A stretch of 64,000 bases of DNA. Origin: Cricetomys ansorgei (Eukaryota; Chordata; Mammalia; Rodentia; Nesomyidae). The stretch lies in NCBI GenBank assembly GCA_026225945.1, contig JAMJFZ010003624.1, positions 9,446,001 through 9,510,000 of the forward strand. The letters run 5' to 3'. The stretch's first letter is position 1; each line of letters opens with the position of its first letter. Position numbers and translations under genes: made by a program. The notes below the pieces were generated by a model. That model had not been told where the DNA came from. It was given only the letters and a program-made list of their open reading frames with translations, and did no database searches. Positions 25,067 through 36,939 of this stretch are shown here, one piece after another.

Positions 25067-25690
25067 ATAAAGGAGAAAAGGGACTAATAGACAATAGAAT
25101 AAAATCAGTACTTTGTGAAGTCCTGTAAGATCACGGCTTCTGACGCCATTCATAGTGAACAGACCCGCTAGAGACAATATAAATAGGGGATTGTTACGAC
25201 GGAGATTAGGCTGTTATCACTTGAGCCTAGTGCATTCCTAACAGGAGAACAAGCAAACACTACTTACTTCCTGCTGTGATGCGACACAACACGGAGCACA
25301 GAACATGCTTTAGGCCAGGCCCCAAACACTGGACTCAAAACAGTTAAGACCCCACAGCTGCCCCATCTAGTAACAGTGCTGCTGTTGTATTTAGCTGCAT
25401 CGATTTAAAATGAGACATTCAAGTTTCCCATTAGAGTAGAATTGTTCCAAAGAACTCCAAAGCCACATGTAGTCCTTAGACAGTGCAGATAAAGAAATTT
25501 ACATGATTGCAAAAATTCTATTGCATGGCGCTGCTCTGTGGCTAAGTTCCATTTACAGGAGCTTTGAAGGATGGGGACTAAACAGAAACTTAAAGAACAA
25601 AAGACAGTTTAGAGAAGAAAAATGACAGTAAGAGAAAGGGAGAGAGGGGAAAACAACTCCAGATTTTAAAAACTTAAAAAAACGCAATGT
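25067..25690. other. Gene-free unique sequence
   Basis: No gene, no recognised repeat apart from A/GA-rich patches at 25610-25685. Confidence 0.4.
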
Positions 25691-25694
25691 CCAT

Positions 25695-25862
25695 GGCCCA
25701 GTGGTGGTGGCACACGCCTTTAATCCCAGAACTCAGGAGGCAGAGGCAGGCGGATCTCTGTGAGTTCGAGGGCAGCCTGGCCTACAGAGTGAGTTCCAGG
25801 ACAGCCAGAGTTGCAACAGAGAAACCCTGTCTCGGAAAACAAAAGTACAAAAAAAAACAAAA
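25695..25862 (+). repeat. B1 SINE
   Basis: Near full-length: GGCCCAGTGGTGGTGGCACA, GTGAGTTCGAGGGCAGCCTG, AGAGTTGCAACAGAGAAACC (local variant) and an A-rich tail. Confidence 0.97.
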
Positions 25863-25916
25863 CTGCACACACAATGTCCTAAAAAGGAAAATTAATTGCA
25901 AATAGAAAGCAAATCA

Positions 25917-26180
25917 AGGGCCATGAAGATGGCTCAGCTGTAAAGCTTGCGGTGCAACATAAGGATCAGAGCTCAGATCCGCAGAGCCATGTGAAAGCTG
26001 AGTGAGCATGAAGGCCTGAACAGGGAGTCCCCACAACAAGCTAGCTAAGCAGGCCTTCCAAACAGCAAGTTCAGGCTCAGTAAGAGACCCCCGCTTCAGT
26101 GCACAAAGTGCAGAGTGATCAATAAGATACCTGATATAGACCTCCAGCCTCCAAAGGCATGTGCATACACTTGAGTTCAC
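25917..26180 (+). repeat. B3/B4-related SINE, long divergent form
   Basis: GGGCCATGAAGATGGCTCAG head and CAGAGCTCAGATCCGCAGAG box B, then a long decayed body with TATAGACCTCCAGCCTCC. Confidence 0.7.
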
Positions 26181-26330
26181 AGATGTGAGGACACAAATGC
26201 ATACATACTACACATGGGGGGAGCAAGTCCCCCCATATTGGTGGTTGCCTAAGCCTAGAGCAAGGAGCAGGAACTGAATACAGGCAGTCTAGAGGGAATT
26301 TGCATGGGTGGTAACCTTTGAAAAATAAAG

Positions 26331-26645
26331 GGGCTAGGGCAGACAGTTCAATTGGTAAAGTGCTTGCCATGCACCCAGGAGGACCTGAGTTTGAGCTCTA
26401 GGACTCATATACAAATCTGGGCTTTGTGGCAAGCACTTGTCCTTCCCATGTGGAGAAATGTGAAAAGAACAGAAAAGGAGGATTTCTGGAGTTCACCACT
26501 AACTGGTGGGCCCTGGTGCCAGACACAGACCCTAGGTCATAAAACAACACAAACAGCTCCTACGGACTCACATTATAAGGTGACTGACTTCTGTCTTACA
26601 CACACGCACACACACATACAGAGAGAGAGAGAGAGAGAGAGCACA
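26331..26645 (+). repeat. B4-type SINE with (CA)n-(GA)n tail
   Basis: GGGGCTAGGGCAGACAGTTC head and GGACCTGAGTTTGAGCTCTA box B; the tail has CACACA (26600-26618) and GA (26621-26641). Confidence 0.75.
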
Positions 26646-27059
26646 GAAATGGATTGCGGTGATGGTAACTCAATTCTAACAAGTTTACTAAAATCATAAA
26701 TTTGTTTTACACAGTCAGAGGGGAGAACTATACTATATAGATTGTGTTTGTGCCAGATTCTCTAAAACCAATTCTAAAAAGATACTTTGAAATCGTCAAG
26801 AAGTCTGATTGTGCGTCAGATGATACTAAAATTGTTATTTTATTGGAAACAAATGACATATTTGTCCGTGGTTTCAGAGATGATTCTTGAAACGTGGACT
26901 ACCTCAGACACACTTCAATTTGCCACTGCAGAGGAAAACAGAGCAGTAAGTGAGCAAAGTCCTGATCGCCATTGCATCTGGGTGATATGGGACTTCATTA
27001 TACTATCTTCTATGCACTGCTGGTTGAGTTTTCTACGATTTAAAAAAAGAAAAACAATG

Positions 27060-27232
27060 GTTTCTGGGTGGTGTGGCTCACACCTTTAATCCCAGCACTT
27101 GGAAGAGAGAGGCAGGTGAACCTCTGAGTTCTAGGCCAGCCTGGTCTACAGAGTAAGTTCCAGGATGACCAGGGCTATACACACAGAGAGAAGCCCTGTC
27201 TCAAATAAATAAAACAAAACAAACAAAAAAAT
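27060..27232 (+). repeat. B1 SINE
   Basis: GGGTGGTGTGGCTCACACCT, CTAGGCCAGCCTGGTCTACA and GAAGCCCTGTCTCAAATAAA. Confidence 0.95.
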
Positions 27233-28185
27233 CAACAGCTGCTGTGATACTCACAAAGCACTGACTTCTATGATTCCCTAACACTGCCAACTAGGAACAC
27301 ACCACATCACCCTTTTAAGTTTCCATTTTAAAAATTATTTTAAGTCTCAAACTAAAAATTATTTTTTTTACCTTTAAGTCACAATTTGAAACTTAAAAAA
27401 ATGAACCTTGACTATGTGAGCCTTCTTAGTCTTCAGGGTTTCCTGGGGCCTCCCTCCCCAGTAGTCCACCCAGTCTGTGTTCATTACACATTTTATGCTG
27501 CACAGGTCAGGGATCAAGCCCTTCGGGACCCACCTATGCAAACATGCCTGGCACCAGTGCAAGACACACCAGGCTTTTCCACTGGTTTGTCTTCATGCGA
27601 ATCCGCAGGCTTCCTGTACACATTTGTATATGGGATCCAAACCCATGATCTGAATTGTAACTAATGCAGTAGTGCATTTTACAGGGCCTACAGAGTTTCC
27701 ATGTATAACCTGCTTTCAGATCTCCAGGGAACTAAGGGGTGCCCTGGAGAGAAACTGACACTAACTTTCACTTCAGGCTTAGAGAAGCCAAAAGTGTTAG
27801 GCAGTTGTTTTCCTAAAACAGCAAAACATTGTTGGAGCAAAATTAGAGGGTGCATGTGTTTGTGTTATAAACATGCGCTTCACCTCGGATTATTATCTCC
27901 TCTTGCATGCTACAACGTCCCTCATATTTTCTCCAGATGACCAGATGCAGTCCCCACACTCACAGATACATGGATAGCATTACATTAAAAGCCTTCCTTG
28001 GTTACTATAGACAAAAATCACTAGTGCATGGATTTGAGCAGTGATATTCAGAAAGAACAAACATTCGAGACTCGAACATTTCTTCTCATTCTATATCCTC
28101 AAGAGTTAAAACGTTCTTTGTGTGCCCCCTTATCCCCATTTTTAAAAGATTTTATATGAAAATGTAAGTAGAAATATGAAGAGAA
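27233..28185. other. Gene-free unique sequence
   Basis: Frames at 27374-27664 and 27701-27940 show no domains. No named repeat. Confidence 0.4.
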
Positions 28186-28187
28186 GG

Positions 28188-28372
28188 GGCTGGAAAGATT
28201 GCTCAGTGGTTGAGTCTGGGTTCAATTCCCAGCATCCACATGGCAGCTCACGTCTGTAACTCATTTCTAGGGGAACCAACATCCTCTTCTGGCCTCTGCA
28301 GGCACCAGGAATGCATTGTTACACAGATATATAAGCATAGAAACACTTATACATGTAAAATAAAAAATCTTA
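28188..28372 (+). repeat. B3-type SINE
   Basis: GGGGCTGGAAAGATTGCTCA head, GGTTCAATTCCCAGCATCCA box B and TAAAATAAAAAATCTT tail; a deletion lies between the A and B boxes. Confidence 0.92.
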
Positions 28373-28627
28373 AAATACATGGAGAGAAAAGCTCGTACTC
28401 ACATAGCTGTCCTATAGGTCCTCAGGATTCGTGGTGCTCCCAGGCATTGCTTATTCAACAGCTAAGACACACAACACACTCCTGGGAAATGTGGCAAGAA
28501 GCTAAGCAACTTGATTCTATACCAGGCCTGGAATGTTTTGAGTAGCACTGTCCAGAAAAAAACTTCCTGCAAGCTACCCACAAATGAACACATGCAGCCT
28601 TTAAGTACTTAGACTACGAATATTGTG

Positions 28628-28842
28628 GAGCTGGAGAGATGGCTTAGTTGTTAAGAGCACTGGCTGCTCTTGTTGGTGACATGGGTTCAAGTCCCAGTAG
28701 CCACACAGCTGCTCACAGCCACCAGTGGCTCCAGTACTAGGGGTTCTGACACCCTCTTCTGGCCTCTGCCAGCTTGAGGCACTCACCTGGCACACAGGAC
28801 AATGTGTGTGGGCAAAACACCCATACACATAAAATAAAAACA
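28628..28842 (+). repeat. B3-type SINE
   Basis: GAGCTGGAGAGATGGCTTAG head, full body with CCTCTTCTGGCCTCTGCCAG, and ACACATAAAATAAAAAC tail. Confidence 0.95.
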
Positions 28843-28974
28843 GTATAATTTTAAGTGAGTATTGTGACTTGGGACCTTGTATTTATATATTTGTGTGTGC
28901 ATATATGTGTAGGCAACATACACATAAACGCATGTGCGTGTGCACCAGAACTTAACACCAGGCATCTTCAACTG

Positions 28975-29190
28975 TTCCCCACCTTGGTTTTTGAGACAAG
29001 GTTTCTCACTGAACCTGGAGCTCAGCAGTTCAGCTACACTGTGTAGCCAGCAAATGGCCTGTGTGCCAAGCCCCTCGCTTGGGTTACGGGTACGCCTCGG
29101 AGCCTCACTTTGTGTGTGCTGCTGGAATCTGAACTCAGGTCTTCGCGCTTGTGTAGTGAGCACTTTACTATGTCCCATCCCAGATTTTTT
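28975..29190 (-). repeat. B4-type SINE, minus
   Basis: TTTGAGACAAGGTTTCTCACTG, GAACCTGGAGCTCAGCAGTT, then CTGGAATCTGAACTCAGGTC at the tRNA-like end. Confidence 0.85.
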
Positions 29191-29194
29191 AATT

Positions 29195-29346
29195 ATTTTA
29201 TTTACCTTAGTTCATTAAGACAGGGTCTCGTGTAGCCCAGATTGCCCTCAAACTTGTTACACAGCCAAGGATAACCTTAATTCCCTGATCCTCCTGCCTC
29301 CACCTCCCAAACGCTAGGATTATAGGCATGTGCCACCATGCCAAGT
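29195..29346 (-). repeat. Divergent B1 SINE, minus
   Basis: AAGACAGGGTCTCGTGTAGC, then CGCTAGGATTATAGGCATGT. Confidence 0.88.
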
Positions 29347-31940
29347 TGAACTTTGACCTTTATGAAACTAAAATTTAAAATTTAAATAGCTGTCACTAAT
29401 GGGTATACTAACAGACAGTAGAGAAGTAAGTCAAAGAACATTTGTTGTGCATTCACTCACAAGAGGGATTTTTTAAATGAAACAATTGTATCTAATGAAC
29501 TCACAAATGCAAACACCATGCAGCTAAACACATCCCTGGCCCCAAACTCTACACATCTCAGTAAAGGTCAATAGAGGTAAATGGCCTTCTGAAACCATGG
29601 AGCCCTGGTGAGCTTTTACACACTGGCTATTGATTACATTTTTATTCACTTACCCATGACAAAAATTTTTAAAAAGTTTAAACTAGATAAGTCAATTAAA
29701 TAAGTTGTCTTGCCAAATCAGTGAGCTCCAGGTTCAAAGACTCTGTCTCAAAAAAGATAAGGCCAAATGATAAAGACATGTGAAATCCACATCCATGAGC
29801 AAACACGTGTTCACCCACAGACACACGCAACATTTTTACTTTTACTTGATACACATGCACATGCAAACACACCCACAGACACACATATTTTTACTTTTAT
29901 TTGACAAGTTGTCTGACCCCTCATTTTTCTGATACCTAGTGTCCGTCAAGATTACAATTCTTCACACCACTCCAGGTCATTTGTTCAACAAATTATCTCT
30001 TACCACTCAGTGTCACATGCCATGCACTCAGGCCAGGAAGTAAGAGGCCAACATCCACAAGCTAAGATGAGTCCTGGATCTGATTCTCCCCAAACTTGGA
30101 CTTCACTCTTTCTTTATCTTATGCTCCAGGGCAGACTTTCCCGTGTTACACCCCCATGGAATCCCCATCTTCCCTCTTTCCCTCATCCCAGTTACCTGAT
30201 TGGCACTTGAGCAGCAGGTCCAGCTTCTGCTTCTTCCCAGATGTCCCTGCTGCAGCCTGGAGGATAGGGGCTGCAAGTCTCAAGAGAATAGCAGGGATAC
30301 CATGGGAACAGGCAGAGGGTTCTAAGGAAGCTGCTGGAAATGGACTCTGGAGTCCCATGCAGGGAGCAGAGAGATGGGCAAGAGGTAAGGGTTTGTTTTA
30401 TTTCGTTAACAAGTGATCGGGAAAAGGTCCACGGGAAAGCCAGGAGACAAGGGACTCTAGAACCCTGAAGCTTCATCTAGGAGTCACCAATACCAAAGGT
30501 ACCTTTGTATGTATATTTAGAAGCTTTGAAGCATTCAACCCCGGGAGTTGTGAGGTCTTAGTACTCTAGACCAGTTCTATTTAAAGATGAGACACTGAGG
30601 GAAGGAGGGAATCACACCCAGCACCTTTTCCTTCTGCTATTAGATTTGTTTGGAAAACAAAGTGTATATTTAAGTTACAATTTAAATAATAAAATACCCA
30701 AGTTTCCACCTACCACATAAGGAGTATTTTTCTCCATTCTTTTTTCTTCAGCTCCTTGAGTTCGTTCAAACAATTCAAGTCAACGCATCTCGGGTATGAC
30801 TCATTTCCTCATACTGCAGAACGCGAACGCCCTGGTACACTTAACCTCAATATGCTTAAAAGTTATTCTACGTGGATTAAAATAAAAACCTTCTTTCTAC
30901 ACTAAAACTAAAGTTTAAAATTGTAAGTCAGTATATTGTAAATTCATTCAGTCAAAAGGTAAATGATCCAACTAACTTCCTGATTAAATCAAGGGAAAGA
31001 ATTTGAAAGATAAGGTCCTTTGGTTCCAAATATCTAAGGAGGAAAGAAGAAAGCTGGAAGCACTTTGCCAGTTTCCCCATACTTGAATCATTAACCTAAG
31101 TGACACATAAGAGGAGGTGAGGAGCAGAACTGCTTCCTGTCCTTCGGACATGGGTTTACCCAGCAGCCACCAGGCTGCCCGTGGTTTTCAAGCCACCACC
31201 AGTCTGCACGTTGTTTTCGCTCTCTCCTGTGGTCATGAACACCTGACACTGCCTTGATAACTCGGTAAGTACGCTAGCGCTACACTATTCTGGCTTCAAA
31301 GTGTTTGGCCAATTGCCAAGCTAACTTTACACAAGACACAGGTACTTCTGAGTGGAGTCCATCTAACCAAAGTGTATTGAGTGCTTCCTATGTGAGAATC
31401 TGTCTAAGTTTCTCTTTCTCTCACATTTCTCCATTTAGGTTAAGACTATGGAGTAACCATACTCTATGGGATGATACACAAACCCCGAGGCTACTTGCTG
31501 TCAATTTCTGCATCCCCTAAGAAAAGTTACATGCCTACATTTCCAACCATAGTCCTCAACCATAGAAAATAATTCCTACGTAGTTCCAACTCCCTCCCTG
31601 GGTCCTACTACAAGGAGGCTAGGGATGTTGTTAGAGACACAACTTTTCATCAGAGCACTTACTATATACTTGCCTTTTTAACCCCTTGCCAACACACTGA
31701 CTTGACTCATCAACAAACATTTTTAAACCATCTTGCCTTATATTAGTTAGCAACACAGAGAACTATCATTAGAAGAAATGACTGGGCCAGGATCTCACTG
31801 TCCATAATGGCTAATCAAGGACTACAATGATGTTTGGCAAAGCATGCTGAATTTCTTCCGTGTTCCCAATATCTCAGAGTGACAACAGGCTAGCACTGTT
31901 TCTCTATAACTAAAAGAAAACTCTACCTCATTGAGAAGTG
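29347..31940. other. Gene-free sequence
   Basis: 29700-29890 resembles a decayed SINE tail with CA-rich ends. The rest (to 31940) is unique sequence with no supported gene; frames at 30010-30476 and 31305-31520 are unremarkable. Confidence 0.45.
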
Positions 31941-31941
31941 T

Positions 31942-32478
31942 GCTAGCTCATTTTATGTCAAAGTGATACAAGCTAAAGTCATCTGAGAAAGGGGAACTTC
32001 AGTTGAAAAATGTCACCATAAGATCAGGCTGTAGACAAATTTGAGAGGCATTTTCTTTCTTCCATCCTTTCTTTCTTTTGTTCTTTCTTGTCTTTCTCTC
32101 TTTCTTTTTTTTTTTTTTTTTGATACTGGGTCTCTCTACAGAGCCCTTTCTGTCCTGGAACTTGTTATGTAGACAAGGCTGGCCTCCAACTCAAGAAAAC
32201 CACCAGCCTCTGAGTGCTGAGATTTAAAAAGTGCACCACCACAGCAGCCATTTTCTTAATTAGTGATTGTTGTGGGCGGGTCCAGCCCATTGCAAGGGTA
32301 CTACCCCTGGGCTGGTGGTCCTGGGTGCTATAAGAAAGCAGGCTGAGGAGCCATGAGGAGCAAACCAGTAAGAAGCACTCCTTCATGCCTCTACATCAGT
32401 TCCTGCCTCCAAGTTCCCTCCTCGTTTGAGTTCCTGCATTGGCTTCCTCAATACACTGTGGTTTAGGACATGTAAGCT
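31942..32478 (+). mobile_element. URR1-like DNA transposon carrying a B1 insertion
   Basis: GTCAAAGTGATACAAGCTAA, AAGTCATCTGAGAAAGGGGA, then after the insertion TTAGTGATTGTTGTGGGCGG and ATAAGAAAGCAGGCTGAGGA. Same family as 19833-20385. The B1 fragment occupies about 32112-32255. Confidence 0.75.
32112..32255 (-). repeat. B1 SINE fragment, minus, inside URR1-like element
   Basis: TGATACTGGGTCTCTCTACA, then AGACAAGGCTGGCCTCCAAC. A pyrimidine/T-rich run (32062-32121) adjoins it. Confidence 0.8.
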
Positions 32479-32479
32479 T

Positions 32480-32790
32480 AGTTAGGATTTCATAGCTGTG
32501 ACAAGACAATATGACCACAGCAACTTTTATAAAGGAAAACATTTAATTGGGGCTGGATTGCAGGTTAGTAAGCCAACTTTTCAGAGGTTTAGTCCATGAT
32601 ATATCACCATGGAAGGAAGCATTCCAAACACCAAAAGCCGCTCCCAGTGACACACTTCCTCCAATAAGGCCACGCCTCCCAATAATGCCAGTTCCTGTGA
32701 GCACGGAGGGGGGCATTTTTTATTCAAACCACCACATGGTTTGGTCATATTATTTCATCACAGCAATCAATAGTAACCCTAACTAAGACA
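32480..32790. mobile_element. Rodent interspersed repeat, same family as 21690-22050
   Basis: TTTATAAAGGAAAACATTTA, GGGGCTGGATTGCAGGTTAG, CTTCCTCCAATAAGGCCACG, ending CAAACCACCACA. It abuts the URR1-like copy to its left. Confidence 0.6.
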
Positions 32791-33394
32791 AGAAGCAATC
32801 ATCTTTGAGCATGTGCCCAAAGAGAGCCCTGCCTAAAAGTAGTCCTTTATAGTATAAAGCATAGTAGTCCTGCCTACAGGAAAAATTCTCACCATAACTC
32901 CTGATATCTGAAATGTCTCACAGCATACAAACAGTTCTCAGAGAAGCTGCCAGGTTTTAAAATGAAAATGACGCTCTTAAGTCTTCCATCAGGGAAATCT
33001 AAGAGAGACGGCTCCCTGGCAAGCATGTGCTCCTCCTTCCATTGTGGGAAACGATCTAGCCACTGGAGTTTCCAAGAGTGGCATATTAACTCTTCCAACA
33101 TACAGGGCACCATTTACTAAATTGCCTTTCTTAAGATACTACACGGTCCCCTAGTCCTTTGGAAAAGGTAATTAGCCTCCCACAGGTGACTAGTTTACTT
33201 GAAGTGAGCACTGTGCTCACCACAAGCCACAGATGATCGCTTTTTGTCAGAATGAAAACGTCACTTGCTGTTAGAAGTGATTGTTTTTCACCTTGGTTAT
33301 CATAGAGCTAACTCATTCATTCACTCATTCTCTCTCTCTCTCCTCCTACACCCACTCTCCCCTCTTTTTTTTTTTTACTGCCTATATATACTGC
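32791..33394. other. Gene-free unique sequence
   Basis: No supported gene. Contains a short (TCTC)n/T run at 33331-33376. Confidence 0.4.
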
Positions 33395-33975
33395 CTAGTT
33401 TGCTTCTATTGATGTGATAAAGACCATGAATCAAAACCAACTCTGAGGCCAAGCGGTGGTGGCGCACACCTGTAATTCTAGCACTCGGGAGGCAGAGGCA
33501 GGTGGGTCTCTGTGAGTTCGAGGCCAGCCTGGTCTACAGAGTGAGTTCCAGGACAGCCAGAGTTACAGCAGAGAAACCTTGTCTCAAAAACAAAAACAAA
33601 ACAAAAAAATCAGTTTCAAGCGGAAAGGGTTTACTTGGCTTACATGTCCCAGTCACAGCCCATCACTGAAGGAAGCCAAGGCAGAAACGCAAGTAGAAAC
33701 CTGGAATCAAGAACTGAAGCACAGACCATGAAGGAACACTACTGGCTTGCTCTCATGGCTCTCTTAGTTTTCCTCTTCATTTGCTAGTTTAAGCTACCTA
33801 GGATCACCTGCCCAGGGGTGGCACTGCCCACTGTGGACGGGACCCTCCCACATCAATCATCAATCAAGAAAACTCCTCCACAGGCTTGCCCACAGGGTGA
33901 TCTGATGAAAACCTTTTTCAATTGAGGTTCCCTCTTCCTAGATGACCAGCTTGTGTCAAGTTGACAAAACACACA
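33395..33975 (-). mobile_element. URR1-like DNA transposon, minus, carrying a B1 insertion
   Basis: Read on the minus strand it begins TGTCAACTTGACACAAGCTG and ends at TTTATCACATCAATAGAAGC. The B1 at 33448-33610 splits it near the end. Third copy of this family in the window. Confidence 0.75.
33448..33610 (+). repeat. B1 SINE
   Basis: Full-length B1 with AAGCGGTGGTGGCGCACACC, AGAGTTACAGCAGAGAAACC (local variant) and an A/C-rich tail. Confidence 0.97.
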
Positions 33976-35814
33976 CACACACACCCCACCTACAAGTCAG
34001 TACCAAGTTAAATATGCCAGGAACTTTAACACCAGAAATCAGTAATACTACACATAAGCACTATATCAGCTATAAATCACTATTAAAACTAGTTCAGAAA
34101 TGACCCACCATGCTTACCCTGATCATTAGAGACCCAAATCTAGTTAAAGTTTCCATATTTAAGAAGATCGTAGATTATTTAGTGATGATATACATAAATA
34201 TACGAAACATGCTTTGTAGATCTAAACATATGACCCAGAAGAATTCCAGCAAGATGGACAAGGACATTCTAATGAGTGGCCTCGCTGCCCTACAGAACTT
34301 CCCTCTGCAGGAAGCCCTGCCCAGGAATTTATTCCCCAGCTATGTCCTGCTTCTTTGGGATCCTGTTGCTCTGTATCAGAGCACTAAAATGTTTGAGATA
34401 TTTCTGTCCTATCACCCCAATTATATGGTAAGCTCCATTACAGCTTAGATACCATATATTTCTCTTGCATCCCTAACTTCGTGCCTTACTAATAAGCACA
34501 AAATTCATTATTGATTTTGTAAGCATAAGAAAGATGTTAGATGAGAAAGTTGAGGGTCTTTATCATGAAGTAAAATAAGACTGTGGTTAGAGATGAGTTC
34601 TGCTTACTGAATACCCATGTGTGAGCCGCATTTGCTAAGCTCTTACAATCAGGAGAATCAAGGAAGTTGTTCTCACTGCACCAACTGCAGAAGTTTCTGG
34701 GTGAAAACATTAAGGCCAATTCACAGCTTTCTAACTTGCTTTTACCACCAGAAAGAACTGCTGAGGTCCATAGCAGGCTCCTTACCTCCCCAAATGCAAC
34801 GGTTTCCATCACTAACTCAGCCATGGGAGGGCACTCAGAAGTTTCTCTATCACACTGAGAGTTGAGAGTGAGAAACAGCTTTTGGTTGTGCTGAGCCTTA
34901 GGAATGAAGTTTACTGGGTGCTCTACTACAGCCACAAAGTGAAATGCTGACTTATGGAAATATTAATTAACAAGTCTAAAGAAGATTCATTTCATTATTA
35001 AGAGATCACCCTTAATAAGGTAAGATTATAAACTAAAGAAACCAGAGACAGACTAAGCCCAATAAAAGAAACTTCCCTACAGCAGGCCAAAAATAAATAT
35101 CTATCTTATACTCAAAAGGAGCCTGCAAGATCACTTGGAGAGAAATTTTTTAAAGGACAGCTATGGTCATGGAATTTGAACTAGATGATTTTAAAGATCC
35201 ATTTAAATGCTAAGGTTTTATATGTATAATTGACAGTGTGTTTCTAACATCCATTTTTAATTAATGCAAGAAGACATGCCTTATCCTTTGTTACTATAAT
35301 GTCATACAGAAATGACACCAAAAGATCCTACCAAAAGGATCCCATAAAATCCTTCAGGGACTGACAAGGACCATATCTGAATCACCAAGGAAAGCAAGGA
35401 TGCACTCCCTATGGACAGTCAGATTTTCCCTTCTCCATCTGCAATGCCACCTTTCTTAAAGTATGGGGTGATCTTCAGAGTTTCTTAGCACCTGAGCCCA
35501 GAGCTCATGTCACAAGGCAACAAGTTCACTGGTAAGACTTGGTACACAGTAGAGAGGCTTCTGCATGGTACACTTTAACTATCTGGACTAACATCTAGAG
35601 AGATGGGGCTCAGAAGGATGCTTCTGCATCGTGAAACTTTTACTTTATGTAGCTATCATGTCCCCCTAAGTCATCCCTTGTTTAAATTACAAGGGCAAAT
35701 TGTTAAACGGCTAAGTGAGGTCATTTCCTTCCCAGAAAATCTGCTAAGAGGGATGTCTACATGTCACACACACAGTGTTACTGATTAATCTGAAGACCGG
35801 ATTTGAGAAGCCAT
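33976..35814. other. Gene-free sequence with a possible L2 trace
   Basis: TATGGTAAGCTCCATTACAG near 34424 resembles the L2 3' region. The frames at 34110-34448 and 34537-34935 have no domains. Confidence 0.4.
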
Positions 35815-35965
35815 CCCTGCCACTTGCTACGTGGCCTTGGCAAAAGATTTAGCTTAGATGAGCCTCGATTTCTTCATTTACAAAATCAGGAATATAGTAT
35901 CCCCTTTAAATGAGTGTCATGATTTAAATGAGGTCATGTGCTCTGTAAATCAGACATGGATTCAA
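35815..35965 (-). repeat. MIR SINE, ancient mammalian
   Basis: CTACGTGGCCTTGGCAAAAG, GAGCCTCGATTTCTTCATTT, ACAAAATCAGGAATATAGTA follow the MIR consensus (complement orientation) closely. Confidence 0.75.
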
Positions 35966-36302
35966 ATGTAAGGGACTGGAGGGAGAACAGTGAAATAAAC
36001 ACTCTCTGATAATACTATTCCTAAAATAAATGTTGACTATACCTGCAGAATATATGATGCTTAAAAAAGACAAGTCATCCTAGAACTCAGGATGTTCAGG
36101 CAAAAATGTTTCAAGTTTGAGGCCAGTGAAACTCTCTCACAAATTTTGTCAAATTAATTAAGACTACATTTTTTTAAAAAGTCAGTTCAGCTTCACTGAC
36201 TTCATTCAGAATTTTATGATTACAAAAATCTAGAAGTAACTTAATTCTGGCATATGTGCTGTGGTCTGCAGTTTCTATTGTATTGTATTTATTTATTTAT
36301 TT

Positions 36303-36440
36303 ATACAGGGTTTCTCTGTTGTAACTCTGGCTGTCCTGAAACTCACTCTGTAGACCAGGCTGGCCTCAAACTCAGAGATCTGCCTGCCTCTGCCTCCCGA
36401 GTGCTGGGATTAAAGGTGTGTGCAACCACCTCTCAGCCCT
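36303..36440 (-). repeat. B1 SINE, minus
   Basis: AGGGTTTCTCTGTTGTAACT (local variant), then GCTGGGATTAAAGGTGTGTG. Confidence 0.96.
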
Positions 36441-36939
36441 TTTATTTTAATTTCCTAAGAATAACATATAATCCTTTGAGTGTTAAGAGTTTTTATAGTT
36501 TTTAGTCTGACCTTGAGTTTATCTTAAATAGATTCAGTAAGTACTGTGAACAAAAGCATATAAAGCCCTGTGACATTTCAATGAAAGATATAAAGAGCAT
36601 ATATTGCATATGTCATGCAGGTTAATTATGTATTTCCTGGTACTTATGAGCTATTTCAGAACGGAACTGAGTGAGATTATGGCAGCAAGAGCAATGGCAA
36701 CAAGTCTGGTGGGAACCTGGATCTATGGGACACTGGATTGCGAGAATGGAAGACGAAGATTAGCTACACAAACAACTAATTGTTCATGCTTAAAGACTGT
36801 GACATCATCAAAATTGGAAAAAGATCCTCTATGTGGCTCATGCCTGAATTTTCTTAATGTTATCGAATAAGAAATCCCATAAATCCATCCCTTATTTTGA
36901 TAGTGCATACCTGAGAAGAAGAAAAAAAAAACCCAAAGG

